Below are positions 29,400 through 48,170 of a DNA stretch of 64,000 bases, piece after piece. The translations under genes and the position numbers were made by a program. Source of the stretch: Hyperoodon ampullatus (Eukaryota; Chordata; Mammalia; Artiodactyla; Ziphiidae); the NCBI GenBank assembly GCA_949752795.1, contig OX457057.1:105489513-105553512 (forward strand), in the 5' to 3' direction. The notes beneath the pieces were generated by a model. That model was not told where the DNA came from. It worked only from the letters and a program-made list of their open reading frames with translations, and did not search any database. The stretch's first letter is position 1; each line of letters opens with the position of its first letter.

Positions 29400-29874
29400 A
29401 GAGGCCACTCAGGTAAAAGAGTGACAACAGAGTGTAAGGACAGGAGACACTGGTGGCTGTGATAAATTCTTTTGTTCATGGCAGTTCTAAAAGGGCAGCT
29501 GCTAATCACCTTCAGCTACATGTCACTGTGTGGTAATGGGACATTTCAAGATAAGGAAAATTCAGATACAGAAACAACAAAAGCAACTGTGCAAGACAAC
29601 ACTGTGGGGGACACACAAAACACATCTGTGGGCTGAATGGAGCCCGTGGCTGCCAGTTTCTGACTTTTGTCATATGACCAAAATAGAAAAGAAAACCCCA
29701 AACCACAAAAATTCTCCACTGCTTGTCTTCTGTGAACTATGCAAGCATATAACCAAGTTTGTTGGGGCTGTATATATCCCCAAATAAATAAGCTTTCCAA
29801 GAGTAGACTGCTTGGGCCACATATAGTGCAAAACAGTGCAAGGTTTTGTTGATACCTGTGTAGTTGCTCCAAAG

Positions 29875-29908
<34 letters not shown>

Positions 29909-30245
29909 TGGGAGTAGAGTGTTGGTTGGTTGACTGTTTCCTTCCTGTATGTTTGCTATGTTCTAAATGCAAGTTGAGGCTAACTTAAAAGCCAAATGTC
30001 AACTTTTATCATTCAACATGTGATAGTTAAAGATAAATTAGAGGCAATCATGGTTTGAAGGATCTCACAGTTTAGGCAGGAAAAAAATATATAAATAAAT
30101 CATTACAATACAACATGGCCAATATGACAACAGAAATATGTACATGGTACTTTGCTATCAGATGAGAGAATAACTGAGAAGTGTATTTAAGATTGTTCCT
30201 TTGCAATCTGTAACTATTTTTCAGAAAAATATTAAATGTAATTAC
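29400..30245. other. Intron with (GT)14 microsatellite
   Basis: (GT)n at 29878-29907, otherwise nothing recognised. Confidence 0.6.
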
Positions 30246-30291
30246 CTTCAGTAACATGACTTTTTGTAGTTTTCTCCATTTTAGGGAAAGA
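30246..30291 (-). CDS. SPAG17: SPAG17 coding exon (short, 46 bp)
   Basis: A micro-exon-like coding exon. Acceptor TCATTTCAG, donor CTGAAG|GTAATT. Phase 0 in, phase 1 out. Encodes SFPKMEKTTKSHVTE. Supported by the matching phase on both sides and by similarity to the human protein (from memory). Confidence 0.9.
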
Positions 30292-32060
<1,769 letters not shown>

Positions 32061-32675
32061 CTATTAATGAAACAAAGCAAAACAACCACTAAACAAATGA
32101 GAATATTTTACCATTAGAATTGTTTTTTCCACCAAGTACTTATTATGTAGACACTCTATGCTAGGAACAACTCATTAGGGAATACCACAGTGATAAAATG
32201 GATCCCTGCTCTCAAAAAGGTTTGCAAATATAAGGGAAACTGGGAACAGAACTGGGCAAGTTTTCCTCTTTAAATATGTTACCAAGAATAAGGATATTTA
32301 AAAATCCTGTTGCCTGATGTCCCACTGGATAGCATTTAGGGGAATGCTAAGCCATGCTGTTGCCATGGTGATGCAGCAGCAAGCTCGGTTATGCCAAATG
32401 CATGCAACTATTCCCTAAAATCCACAGGGAGCCTAAGACACTTGGAATTAACAATCTTTAACTTTTTGGTTCCATGTTCATTTTGACCTGGAGAGATAAT
32501 TTGAGAGAGAAATCATCCCATAGATCTGGGAGGTCTTTGAGCTCATTCTAGATTAAGCATGCCACTAGAATCTTCCCGGGATCTCTTGGGCAGAAACATG
32601 TGTCTTGAGTAGATTCACATCTCTATGTTCTCCTTGTAACTGATTTTCAGGAGTGGTGTGCCCTGATGTGTTTCA
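32061..32675. other. Intron, only weak old repeat traces
   Basis: 32130-32220 (AGTACTTATTATGTAGAC, CCCTGCTCTCAAAAAGG) has the same remnant style as 31370. Nothing else recognised. Confidence 0.4.
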
Positions 32676-32688
32676 TTTTAAATTGCTC

Positions 32689-33046
32689 TTCAATTTCATT
32701 CCTTTTTACAGCTGAGTAATATTCCATTGTATATATGTGCCACATCTCTTTATCCATTCATCTGTTGATGGACATTTAGGTTGCTTCTATGTCCTGGCTA
32801 TTGAAAATAGTGCTGCAATGAACATTGTGGTTCATGTATCTTTTTGAATTATGGTTTTCTCAGGGTATATGCCCAGTAGTGAGATTGCTGGGTCATATGG
32901 TAATTCTTTTTTTAGTTTTTTAAGGAACCTCCATACTGCTCTCCATTGTGGCTGTATCAATCTACATTCCCACCAACAGGGCAGGAGGGTTGGGTTCCCT
33001 TTTCTCCACTCACTCTCCAGCATTTTTGAAAAAAATAATAAAATAA
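32689..33046 (-). mobile_element. Inverted L1 3' segment in an otherwise plus-strand insertion
   Basis: L1 ORF2-end sequence is in minus orientation (GTAATATTCCATTGTATA ... CTCACTCTCCAGCATTT), yet an A-rich tail (AAAAAATAATAAAATAAAAT) is at the right. Duplication AAATTGCTCTTCA at about 32676-32688 and AAATTGTTCTTCA at 33050-33062 encloses it. This fits an L1 insertion in which only the 5'-inverted part plus a tail survive. Confidence 0.72.
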
Positions 33047-33234
33047 AATAAATTGTTCTTCAGTGCCAAATGCCTGGGCAGTGATAGCTACTCAGAGGCT
33101 TGCCTGGGTGGCCACTCCAATGGGCATAGAAGGTCATAGCTATAGGAGCTGTGGAGGAAGAGAATGAACGTCCTTCATTAATCTCAGGTGTGGTATATTA
33201 TTTCTCACAGTGTAGTATTTTCAACTTGGAGATA

Positions 33235-33370
33235 GTTTTAGTAAACCATTTGGTGTGGTCTTTTCATTTTTCAGATAAGGAGTTAAGACATGCATTGTGA
33301 CTTTTCCCAAATCCCACATTAATAATTGATAGAGCCAAGACTAGAATTCAGATCATCTTCATTCACCATG
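33235..33370 (-). mobile_element. MIR-like fragment
   Basis: TTTCATTTTTCAGATAAGG, CCCAAATCCCACATTAATAA and GAGCCAAGACTAGAATTCAG follow the reverse MIR order. Confidence 0.5.
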
Positions 33371-33394
33371 TTGCTTATAGGCACCAAACAGAAA

Positions 33395-36300
33395 TATAGG
33401 GTCCTGTGGGCAAGCACAGGTCACTACCCACACCCTGCCGGGAGCCTATGCAACACGCCAGGGCCAACTAACCCAGGAGAACACACAGCATGCCTCAGGC
33501 TCTTGTAATGTCATACCAGCCTCTGCTGCCACAAGCACTTCCGGCATCTCAACTGTGACTACCGTACCCCTCGCTCTCCCTGGCCTGAGTGAGCAAGAGA
33601 GCCCTAATCAGCTGCTGCTTTAACCGCCTACTCTCTGGCCAGGGAACAGATGCCTGAGGGCAGCCTACATGCAGAGGTGGGGTCAAAACCAAAGCTGAAC
33701 CCCAGGAGCTGTGTGAACAAAGAAGAGAAAGGGAAAGCTCTCTGTGCAGCCTCAGGAGCAGCAGATTAAATCCCTGCAATCGACTTGGGAAACCCTGCAA
33801 CTGTGGAATACCTGAATAGACAACGAGTGCTCCCAAAATTGAGGTGGTGGACTTTGGGGGAAACTGTGGACTTGGGTTTGCTTTCTGTGTTTGATTTGTT
33901 TTTGGTTTTATGTTTACCTTAGTTTAGTTTTTGTTTTCATTTGTGGGTATGTTTATTGGTTTAGTTGATCTCTTATTTTTTGTTTCTCTTTTTGTGAGTG
34001 TGTGTGTGTGTGTTTCTTTGTGTGATTTTGTCTGTTTAGTTTTGCTTTTACCATTTGTCTTTGGTTCTGTCTGTTTGTATTTACATTTTTTTGCAAGTGT
34101 GTTTGTGTATGTTTCTTTGTGTGATTTTGTCTGCTTAGTTTTACTGTTACCATTTCTTTTGGCATTCTGTTTGCTCTTGTTTTTTTCTTTCTCTTCCTTT
34201 TCTTCCATGCCATGTGGCTGTCAGGGTCTTGGTGCTCCAGCTGGGTGTCGGGCCTGAGCCTCTGAGGTGGGAGAGCCGAGTCCAGGATGTTGGACCACCA
34301 GAGACCTCCCGGTCCCATGTAATATTAATTGGTGAGAGCTCTCCCAAAGATCTCCATCTGAACACCAAGACCCACCTGCACCCAACAGCCAGCAAGCTCC
34401 AGTGCTGAACGCCCCATGCCAAACAACTAACAGGACAGGAACACGATCCCATCCAGTAGCAGAGAGGCTGCTTAAAGTCATACTAAGTTCACAGACACTA
34501 CAAAACACACCACCGGATGCAGCACTGTCCACCAGATGGACAAGCCCCAGCCCCAACCACCAGAACACAGGCAACGGTCCCCCGCACCAGGAAGCCTACA
34601 TAACCCACTGAACCAACCTCACCCACTAGGGGAAGACACCAGAAATAAAGGAACTAGGAACCTGCAGCCTGAGAAATGAAGGCCCCAAACACAGTAAGTT
34701 AAACAAAATGAGAAGACAGAGAAGTATGCAGCAGAAAAAGAGCAAGGTAAAAACCCACCAGACCAAATAAATGAAGAGGAAATAGGCAGTCTACCTGAAA
34801 AAGAAATCAGAGTAATGATAGTAAAAATGATCTAAAATCTCAGAAATACAATGGAGAAAATACAAGAAATGTTTAACAATGACCTAGAGGAACTAAAGAG
34901 CAAACAAACAATGATGAACAACACAATAAATGAAATTAAAAATACACTAGAAGGAATCAATAGCAGAATAAGTGAGGCAGAAGAATGGATAAGTGACCTG
35001 GAAGATAGAATAGTGGAAGTAACTGCCACCTAGCAGAATAAAGAAAAAAGAAAGGATTTGAGGACAGTCTCAGAGACTTCTGGGACAACATTAAATGCAC
35101 CAACATTTGAATTATAGGGGTCCCAGAAGAAGAAGAGAAAAAGAAACGGACTGAGAAAATATTTGAAGAGATTAGAGTTGAAAACTTCCCTAATATGGGA
35201 AAGGAAATAGTCAATCAAGTGCAGAAAGTGCAGAGACTCCCATACTGGATAAATCCAAGGATAAACATGCCAAGACACATATAATCAAACTATCAAAAAT
35301 TAAATATAGAGAAAAAATATTAAAAGCAGCAAGGCAAAAGCAACAAATAACATACAAGGGAATCCCCATAAGGTTAACAGCTGAACTTTCAGCAAAAACT
35401 CTGCAAGCCACAAGGGAGTGGCAGGACATATTTAAAGTGATGAAAGGGAAAAACCTACAACCAAGATTACTCTCCCCAGCAAGGGTCTCATTCAGATTCG
35501 ATGGAGAAATTAAAACCTTTACAGACAAGCAAAAGCTAAGAGAATTCAGCACCACCAAACCAGCTTTACAACAGACACTAAAGGAACTTCTCTAGGCAGG
35601 AAAAACAAGAGAAGGAAAAGACCTACAAAAACAAACCCCAAACAATTAAGAAAAAGATAATCGGAACATACATATCGATAATTACCTTAAATGCAAATGG
35701 ATTAAATGCTCCAACCAAAAGACACAGACTGGCTGAATGGATACAAAAATAAGACCCATATATATGCTGCCTATAAGAGACCCCTTCAGACCTGAGGAAA
35801 CACACAGACTGAAAGGGAGGGGATGGAAAAAGATATTCCATGCAAATGGAAATCAAAAGAAAGGTGGAGTAGCAATTCTCATATCAGAAAAAATAGACTT
35901 TAAAATAAAGACTGTTACAAGAGACAAAGGATACTACATAATGATCAAGGGATCAATCCAAGAAGATATGACAATTATAAATTTTTATGCACCCAACATA
36001 GGAGCACCTCAATATATAAGCCAAATGCTAACAGCCATAATAGGGGAAATTGACAGTGACACAATCATAATAGGGAACTTTAACACCCCACTTTCACCAA
36101 TGGACAGATCATCCAAAATGAAAATAAATAAGGAAACACGAACTTTAAATGACACATTAGACCAGATGGACTTAATTGATATTTATAGGACATTCCATCC
36201 AACACCAACAGAATACACTTTCTTCTCAAGTGCACATGGACCATTCTCCAGGATAGATCATATCTTGGGTCACAAATCAAGCCTCAGTAAATTTAAGAAA

Positions 36301-39300
36301 ATTGAAATCATATCAAGTATCTTTTCTGACCACAACGCTATAAGACTAGATATCAATTACAGGAAAAAAATTGTAAAGAGTACAAACACATGGAGGCTAA
36401 ACAATACGCTACTAAACAACCAAGAGATCACTGAAAAAATCAAAGAGGATAGCAAACAATGCCTAGAAACAAATGACGATGAAAACACGATGACCCAAAA
36501 CCTATGGGATGCAGCAAAATCTGTTCTAAGGGGGAAGTTTACAGCAATACAATCCTACCTCAAGAAACAAGAAAAATCTCAAATAAACAACCTAACTGTA
36601 CATTTAAATCAATTAGAGAAAGAAGAAGAGAAAACCCCAAAGTTAGCAGAAGGAAAGGAATCATAAAGATCAGATCAGAAATAAATGTAAAAGAAATGAA
36701 GGAAACAATAGCAAAGATCAATAAAACTAAAAGCTGGTTCTTTGAGAAGATAAACAAAATTGATAAACCATTAGCTAGACTCATCAAGAAAAAAAGGAAG
36801 ACTCAAATCAATAGAATTAGAAATGAAAAAGGAGAAGTAACAACTGACACTGCAGAAATACAAAAGATCATGAGAGATTACTATAAGCAACTCTATGCCA
36901 ATAAAATGTACAACCTGGGAGAAATGGACAAATTCCTAGAAATGCACAACGTGCCAAGACTGAATCAGGAAGAAATAGAAAATATGAATAGACCAATCAC
37001 AAGCACTGAAATTGAAACTGTGATTAAAAATCTTCCAACAAACAAAAGCCCAAGACCAGATGGCTTCACAGGTGAATTTTATCAAACATTTAGAGAAGAG
37101 CTAACACCTATCCTTCTCAAACTCTTCCAAAATATAGCAGAGGGAGGAACACTCCCAAACTCATTCTACAAGGCCACCATCACCCTGATACCAAAACAAG
37201 ACAAAGATGTCACAAAAAAAGAAAACTACAGGCCAATATCACTGATGAACATAGATGCAAAAATCCTCAACAAAATACTAGGCAACAGAATCCAGCAGCA
37301 AATTAAAAGGATCATACATTATGATCAACTGGGGTTTATCCCAGGAATGCAAGGATTCCTCAATAGATGCAAATCAATCAATGTGATATAGCAAGCATAT
37401 TATCAAATTGAAGGATAAATACCACCTGATAGTCTCAATAGATGCAGAAAAGGCTTTCAACAAAATTCAACACTCATTTATGATAAAAACCCTCCAGAAA
37501 GTAGGCATAGTGGGAACTTACCTAAACATAATAAAGGCCATATTTGACAAACCCACAGCCAACATCATTCTCAATGGTGAAAAACTGAAACCATTTCCTC
37601 TAATATCAGGAACAAGACATTGGTGCCCATTTTTATCACTGTTATTCAACATAGTTTTGGAAGTTTTAGCCACAGCAATCAGAGAGGAAAAAGAAATAAA
37701 ATGAATCCAAATCAGAAAAGAAGTAAAATTGTCACTATTTGCAGACGACATGATACTATACATAGAGAATTCTAAAGATGGTAACAGAAAACTGCTAGTG
37801 TTAATCAATGAATTTGGTAAAGTAGCAGGATACAAATTAATGCACAGAAATCTCTTGCATTCCTATACACTAGCAACAAAAAATCTGAAACAGAAATTAT
37901 GGAAACACTTCCATTTACCATTCCAACAAAATGGATAAAATACCTAGGAATAAACATACCTAAGGAGACAAAAGACCTGTATGCAGAAAACCATAAGACA
38001 CTGATGAAAGAAATCAAAGACGATACAAACAGATGGAGAGATACACTATGTTCTTGGATTGGAAGAATCAACATTGTGAAAATGACTATACTACCCAAAG
38101 CAATCTACAGATTCAATGCAGTCCCAATCAAACTACCAATGGTATTTTTCACAGAACTAGAACAAAAAATTTTATAATTTGTATGGAAATACAAAAGACC
38201 CTGAACAGCCAAAGCAATCTTGAGAAAGAAAAACAGAGCTGGAGAAATCAGGCTTCCTGACTTCAGACTATACTACAAACTACAGTAACCAAGAGAGTAT
38301 AGTACTGGCACAAAAACAGAAATATAGATCAATGGAACAGGATAGAAAGCACAGAGATAAACCCTTGCACATATGGTCACCTTTTCTTTGATAAAGGAGG
38401 CAGGAATATACAACAGAGAAAAGACAGCCTCTTCAATAAGTGGTGCTGGGAAAACTGGACAGCTAAATGTAAAAGAATGAAATTAATAAACTCCCTAACG
38501 CCATACACAAAAATAAACTCAAAATGGATTAAAGACCTAAATGTAAGGCCAGACACTATAAAACTCTTAGAGGAAAACATAGGCAGAACGCTTTATGACA
38601 TAAATCACAGCAAGATCCTTTTTGATCCACCTCCTAGAGTAATGGAAATAAAAACAAAAATAAACAAATGGGGCCTAATGAACTTAAAAACTTTTGCACA
38701 GCAAAGGAAACCATAAAAAAGATGAAAAGTCAACCCTCAGAATGGGAGAAAATATTTGCAAACGAAGCAACTGACAAAGTATTAATCTTCAAAATATACA
38801 AGCAGCTCATACAGCTCCATATCAAATAAACTAACAACCTTGTCCAAAAGTGGGTGGAAGACCTAAATAGACATTTCTCCAAAGAAGATATACAGATTGC
38901 CAACAAACATATGAAAGGATGCTCAACATCACTAATCATTAGAGAAATGCAAATCAAAACCACAATGAGGTATCACCTCACACCAGTCAGAATGGCCATC
39001 ATCAAAATATCTACAAAGAATAAATGCTGGAGAGGGTGTGGAGAAAAGGGAACCCTCTTGCACTGTTGGTGGGAATGTAAACTGATACAGCTACTATGAA
39101 GAACAGCGTGTAGGTTCTTTTAAAAACTAAAAATAGAACTCCCATACGACCCAGCAATCTCATTACAGGGCATATACCCTGAGAAAACCATAATTCAAAA
39201 AGAGTCATGTACCACAATGCTCATTGCAACTCTATGTACAATAGCCAGGACTTGGAAGCAACCTAAGTGTCCATTGACAGATGAATGGATAAAGAAGATG

Positions 39301-39825
39301 TGGCATATATATACAATGGACTATTATTCATTCATTAAAAGAAATGAAATTGAGTTGTTTGTAGCAAGATGGATGGACTTAGAGTCTGTCATACAGAGTG
39401 ATGTAAGTCAGAAAGAGAAAAACAAATACCATATGCTAACACATATATATGGAATCTAAAAAAAGAAAAATGGTTCTGATGAACCTAGTGGCAGGACAGG
39501 AATAAAGACGCAAACCTAGAGAATGGACTTGAGGACACAGGTCGGGGTGGGGGGAGGGTAAGTTGGGATGAAGTGAGAGTAGCACTGACATATATACACT
39601 ACCAAATGTAAAATAGCTAGCTAGTGGGAAGCAGCTGCATACCATAGGGAGATCAGCTCGGTGCTTTGTGACCACCTAGGGGGTGGGATAGGGAGGGTAG
39701 GAGGGAGGCTCAAGAGGGAGGGGATATGGAGATATATGTATATGTATAGCTGATTCACTTTGTTATAAAGCAGACACTAACACAACATTGTAAAGCAATT
39801 ATACTCCAATAAATATGTAAAAAAA
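33395..39825 (+). mobile_element. Near full-length L1 LINE, plus strand, inactive
   Basis: 5' UTR (33395-34660) includes a T/G-rich part with GTGTGTGTG. ORF1-like region 34710-35595 ends with the conserved FTDKQKLREFSTTKPALQ. ORF2 starts at about 35737 with an open endonuclease part of 309 codons (SDHNAIRLDINYR near its end), then frameshifts near 36660, 37390 and 37700 break the reverse transcriptase (FADD box at 37735-37750). The 3' UTR ends TATACTCCAATAAATATG plus A-tail. It has many differences from its relative at 20109-23424 and is dead. Old endogenous retroelement; described only. Confidence 0.9.
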
Positions 39826-39911
39826 ATGAAATGGCAAATCTGGCAAGATGCAGGACTTTATGATTCTTGCTCAAGATATTTTCTCTCACTCTTTAAAAAA
39901 CCTTAGGTGGG

Positions 39912-40122
39912 GGCTTCCCTGGTGGCGCAGTGGTTGAGAGTCCGCCTGCCAATGCAGGGGACACGGGTTCATGCCCCGGTCTGGGAAGATCCCACATGCT
40001 GCGGAGCGGGTAGGCCCGTGAGCCATGGCTGCTGAGCCTGCGCGTCCGGAGCCTGTGCTCCGCAGTGGGAGATGCCACAACAGTGAGAGGCCCATGTACC
40101 ACAAAAAATACAAAAAAAAACC
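39912..40122 (+). mobile_element. CHR-type SINE
   Basis: GGCTTCCCTGGTGGCGCAG head, GGGTTCATGCCCC box B, A-rich tail; target duplication AAACCTTAGGTGGG at 39898-39911 and 40123-40136. Young. Confidence 0.92.
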
Positions 40123-40136
40123 AAACCTTAGGTGGG

Positions 40137-41125
<989 letters not shown>

Positions 41126-41129
41126 GTCA

Positions 41130-41660
41130 GGGTGACTGATTATGCTAGTCCATGATGTAAAATCTTCTTTGACTTCCCATTGCTTATGGGATAAAACAGA
41201 GGCCTCACCCCTGACTCAACTTGCGCTATTTTCCCTTCTGTACTTTGCCTACTTTGGCCTTTTTTCCCCTGTTCTCCAAAGCTTTAAGCTTCCTGCTTTG
41301 TCTTCTGTCTTCCAAGAAAGCTCCTCCTCCTATTTTAATTAATGCCTACTTATCCAGTAGCTCTTGGTTCCAGTGTTTTCAGGGAAGCCTTCTAGACTAT
41401 GTCAGGCTCCTCTGTTAGATGTTCTCATAGAATCATATTCCTTTACTTCATAGACCTTATCCCAATTTATAACGATAGAGTTATTTGTGTGACTATACAT
41501 TTAATGCCTATCTCTCTCATTAAAGTCTAAGCTCTGTGAAAGCAGGGTCCATTGCTGTCTTAGCTCACCACTGTATTCCTAACACCCAGCCAGTTTTTGG
41601 TACATGGTGGTTTTTCACGTAGATGCTAGTTAAACAACTAAGAAAGCAATTTGAGATGAA
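41130..41660 (+). mobile_element. L2 LINE 3' end
   Basis: CTTCCCATTGCTTATGGG, CAGGGAAGCCTTCTAGAC, TAAAGTCTAAGCTCTGTG, AGCAGGGTCCATTGCTG and CACCACTGTATTCCTAACACC are in the order of the L2 3' end. Confidence 0.75.
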
Positions 41661-42677
<1,017 letters not shown>

Positions 42678-42739
42678 CTAAAATGCTCCTTGAACTTGGA
42701 ATTGAAAATAAAAGTCATGATGTTATTTTTATCATATTA

Positions 42740-42886
<147 letters not shown>

Positions 42887-43700
42887 CTAAGGGACATAGT
42901 ATATAAGCAACTAAAAGAAAAGAAAAATGCCATAAACTTACATTTCTTTTAATCCCATTTGAGACAGCAGGTGATCTTTTGGATACTCAGAAAATCAGGG
43001 ATATTTCTTTGTAAGGAATTGTGCACTAAGTATAGATTGCGTTAATAAAAGTAAAAACCTAGTAGCACATCTCCACTTACAAACCACACCTAGACTGTGA
43101 AAACAAACAGGAAGACAAACCTGAATACATTCAGAGGAAGGTGACTAGGATGGCAGGGGACTCACTTATCTTCTGAGGATAAGTTCAGGGAACTGGGGAT
43201 TTAAACATGGAGGGAAGGCTATTTATGTGACGGTTGTCTTGAAATATTAAGAGTTATAGTATGGATTCTAAGCACAGAATTAGGACTCATGGATATATAG
43301 GGAGACAGATTGAGTCTCACTATGAGAAGAATTGTTCTAGCCATTACTACTGTCTAGATATGGTGTGGTCAGGCTGAAAGGCCACTGAAGGGAATGCCCA
43401 AGAAGAGCATCAATGTCTAGAATAATGTTTGGCTTGCATGTTTCAACTCAGAGGGTTTGGGCTTTAGGTTTCAATTTCAATTTATTGCACACTGAAACCT
43501 CTTAGCAGCCTGAACTCATGCTGTGAAGTTTCACTGACTTAGCACAGAAAAACTAAGTTGGATCAGGGCTTGTCTGCATCCCAAACAAAGTTGGGGACTC
43601 TGTGGTACAGTTCCAAATCTAAAAAGTAACTTCACCACCCGCCAGACAACACATGAAATTCCACCACTGGGTGAGGAGTGAAAAAAAAAGTGCCTAGAGA
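42887..43700. other. Intron, nothing recognised
   Basis: No repeat or exon identified. Confidence 0.45.
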
Positions 43701-43701
43701 A

Positions 43702-44030
43702 GGGGCTGGCAAACATCTTTTTGTCAAGGAACAGATAATCAATATTTCAGGGTTTGTTGGCTGTAGAGTTTCTGTTGCAACTACTCAACTCTGCCATTAT
43801 ATGCAAAAGCAGCCAGAGATAATATGTAAACAAATGAGTGTGGCTATGTTGCAGTAAAATTTTACAGTGACACTGAAATTTGAATTTCTTTTAATTTTTA
43901 TGTGTCATGAAATATTCTTCTCCTTTTGATTTCCCCCAACCATTTAACAATGTAAAATGCAGTCACTCTGCTTTTTGAGCTCATGGGCCCATATAAACAA
44001 GTGGCCATGGCTTGCCAATGCCTGGCTTAG
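43702..44030 (-). mobile_element. hAT-type nonautonomous element
   Basis: GGGGCTGGCAAACATCTTTTTG start, TTGCAACTACTCAACTCTGC, AGCAGCCAGAGATAATATG, GAGTGTGGCTATGTTGC. The same family in the opposite orientation is at 61835-62150. Confidence 0.6.
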
Positions 44031-44467
44031 AGATAAGAGGAAAGACAGAGAAACAGAAGATGGAGCTCTACCACTGAATAGCTAAGCACCTCTCCAGGCT
44101 TCCCAACACCCCATCCTCAGCCCTACTGGAACCTTCACACTAACTGATAGTTCTCACTGTGGATTCTCTGCCTAGTTAAGCAGACTTGCCTGCTGCCCCA
44201 TGTATTTTCTCTCACTTGAACCCAGATACAGAGCATTTATATCACTCCTCTTTGTTGGCATTATTTTTAGATGGTTAGTAACTTTTTTCCCTTTTGTTCT
44301 AATTACTTATTTGGCTTTAGCATTTCAACCATCCTCATTGTTGGATTTGCTACCTCCTAATGAAGTACACTTGAGAATTGAAGATACTGACATTCATTGC
44401 TGCTGTCCAAAGTGTATTGGCAGTTAATGGATAACTAATCCCAAGGCAGCTAAGATAAAATGCTATA
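44031..44467. other. Intron, nothing recognised
   Basis: Includes a 75-codon plus-strand frame (44200-44427) with no recognisable domain. Confidence 0.4.
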
Positions 44468-44482
44468 GGGGAGCTCTTTCTT

Positions 44483-45425
<943 letters not shown>

Positions 45426-45740
45426 CAGATAGACTCTTTTTTTGAGATGTAATTCACATGTCATAAATTCACTATTTTAAAGTGTATATTCAGTGGATTT
45501 TGTATATTCAAAAATTTGTACAAACATTATCACTAATTCCAGAACATTTTCATCACCCCCCCAAAGAAACCCTGATGCCATTAGCAGTCACTCTGCATCA
45601 CTCCTGCCACTGACAACCATTGATCTGCTGTCTCTATGGATTTGACTATTTCAGACATTTCATATAAATGGAAGCATGTGATATGTGGCCTCTTCTGTCT
45701 GGCTTCTTTTACTTACCATAATGTTTTCAAGATTTATCTA

Positions 45741-46180
<440 letters not shown>

Positions 46181-47048
46181 CAGATCAAAACTACAATGAG
46201 GTATCACTGCACACAGGTCAGAATGGCCATCGCCAAAAGTCTACAAACAATAAATGCTGGAGATTGTGTGGAGAAAAGGGGACCCTCCTACACTGTTGGT
46301 GGGAATGTAAATTGGTACAACCACTATGGAGAACAGTATGGAGGTTCCTTAAAAAGCTAAAAATAGAACTACCATATGATCCAGCAATCCCATTCCTGGG
46401 CATATATCTGGAGAAAACTATACTTCAAAAAGATACACGCACCCCAATATTCACTGCAGCACTATTTACAATAGCCAAGACATGGAAACAACCTAAATGT
46501 CTACCAACAGAGGAATGGATAAAGAAGATGTGGTACATATATACAATGGAATATTACTCAGCCATAAAAAAGAATGAAATAATGCCATTTGCAGCAACAT
46601 GCATGGACTTGGAGATTGTTATACTAAGTAAAGTAAGTCAGACAGAGAAAGACAAATATCATTTATATGTGGAATCTAAAAAAAAGATATAAATGAACTT
46701 ACTAACAAAAGAGAAACAGACTCACAGACTTTGAAAACAAACTTATGGTTATCAAAGGGGAAAGGTTGGAGGAGGGATAAATTAGGAGTTTGAGATTAAT
46801 ATATACACACTAATATATATAAAACAGATAATAAACAAGGACCTACTGTATAGCACAGGACACTCTACTCAATATTCTTTAATAACCTATATGGGAAAAG
46901 AATCTGATAAAGAAAGAATATATGTATATGTATTCACCTTGCTATACACCTGAAACTAACACAATATTTTAAATCAACTATACTCCAATAGAAAATAAAA
47001 TTAAAATATAAAATAAAAATTGAATTAAAATCAATAAAATCTAAAAAA
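46181..47048 (+). mobile_element. L1 3' end, plus strand, part of the ANP32B chimera
   Basis: 5'-truncated L1 beginning within ORF2 (ATCAAAACTACAATGAGG) through [17 protein letters not shown] and the 3' UTR to an A-rich tail. Target duplication ACTTCATTCTGTTT at 45760-45773 and 47049-47062 encloses this and the ANP32B piece together. Confidence 0.88.
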
Positions 47049-47997
47049 ACTTCATTCTGTTTTATGGATGAATAATATTCCATTGTATGGATATATCAAA
47101 TTTTGTTTATTCATGAGTTGATGGACATTTGAGTTGTTTTCACAGTCCTATTATTATTAAAAATGCTGCAATCAACATCTGTGTATAAGTTTTGTGTTGA
47201 TATATGTTTAATTTCCCTTGGATATCTACCCAGGAGTAGAACTGCTGGGTTGTATGAGAACTCTATTTTTAATTTTTGGCGGAACTGCCAAACTGTTTTC
47301 CAAAGTGACTGCGCCATTATACATTCTCATTAGCAATTAATGAGGGTTTTACATTTCTTCACATCCTCACTAATGCTTATTACTGTCTGTCTCATCTATA
47401 TTTTGGAAGAGTTTGTGAAAGATTGTTCAGTGTTAATTCTTCCATAGATGTTTGGTATAATTTACCAATGAAGCCATCTGGGCCTGGGATTTGCTGTCTG
47501 CAAGTTTTAAAATTATTAATTCAATCTCTTTACTTGTTTTAGTTCTATTTTGATATTTTATTTTTTCTCGAGTTAGGTTAGGTAGTTTGTGCCTTTCCAG
47601 AAATCTATTTTATCTAGGTTATCATCTAATTTGTTGATGTATAATTGTTCACAGTATTTCTTTATAATCTTTTTTTTTTCTGTAAGGTTGGTAGTAATGT
47701 CTTCTCTTTCATTTCTAATTTTAGTAATTTGAGTCTTCTTTCTCCCCACCCCTTCTTTCTCCTTCTGTTTGTCTATCTCTCCCTGTAAGTCCAGCTAAAG
47801 ATTTATCAGAGAACCAACTTCTGGTTTTGCTGATTTTTCTCTATTGTTTTCTATTTTTCATTTATTTCTACTCTAATCTTTACTATTTACTTCCATATGC
47901 TTGCTTTGGGTCTAGTTTGCCTTCTTTTTTCTAGTTTCTTAGGGTGGAAAGTTAGGTTATTGATTCAAGATCTTCATTTTTAATATGGGCATTTTGA

Positions 47998-48048
47998 CAT
48001 TTAAAGCTACATATATATATCTATATATATATAGATATATATATAGAT

Positions 48049-48104
<56 letters not shown>

Positions 48105-48170
48105 TTAAAGATATATATATATGTGTATATACACAGACATTTAAAGCTATATATATATATAGCTTTTGCT
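47998..48170. repeat. Compound (TA)n/(GA)n/(TA)n low-complexity tract
   Basis: A TA-rich part, about 25 GA units (48053-48102), and another TA-rich part. The phrase ACATTTAAAG recurs three times (near 47998, 48102 and 48138). Confidence 0.92.

Noticed and set aside
33924..34318. Overlapping frames with Lys/Thr-rich or Val/Cys-rich repeats
   Set aside because: They come from the low-complexity T/G-rich L1 5' UTR.
35737..36666. Longest open frame in the window (309 codons)
   Set aside because: It is the endonuclease part of a broken L1 ORF2, not a host gene.
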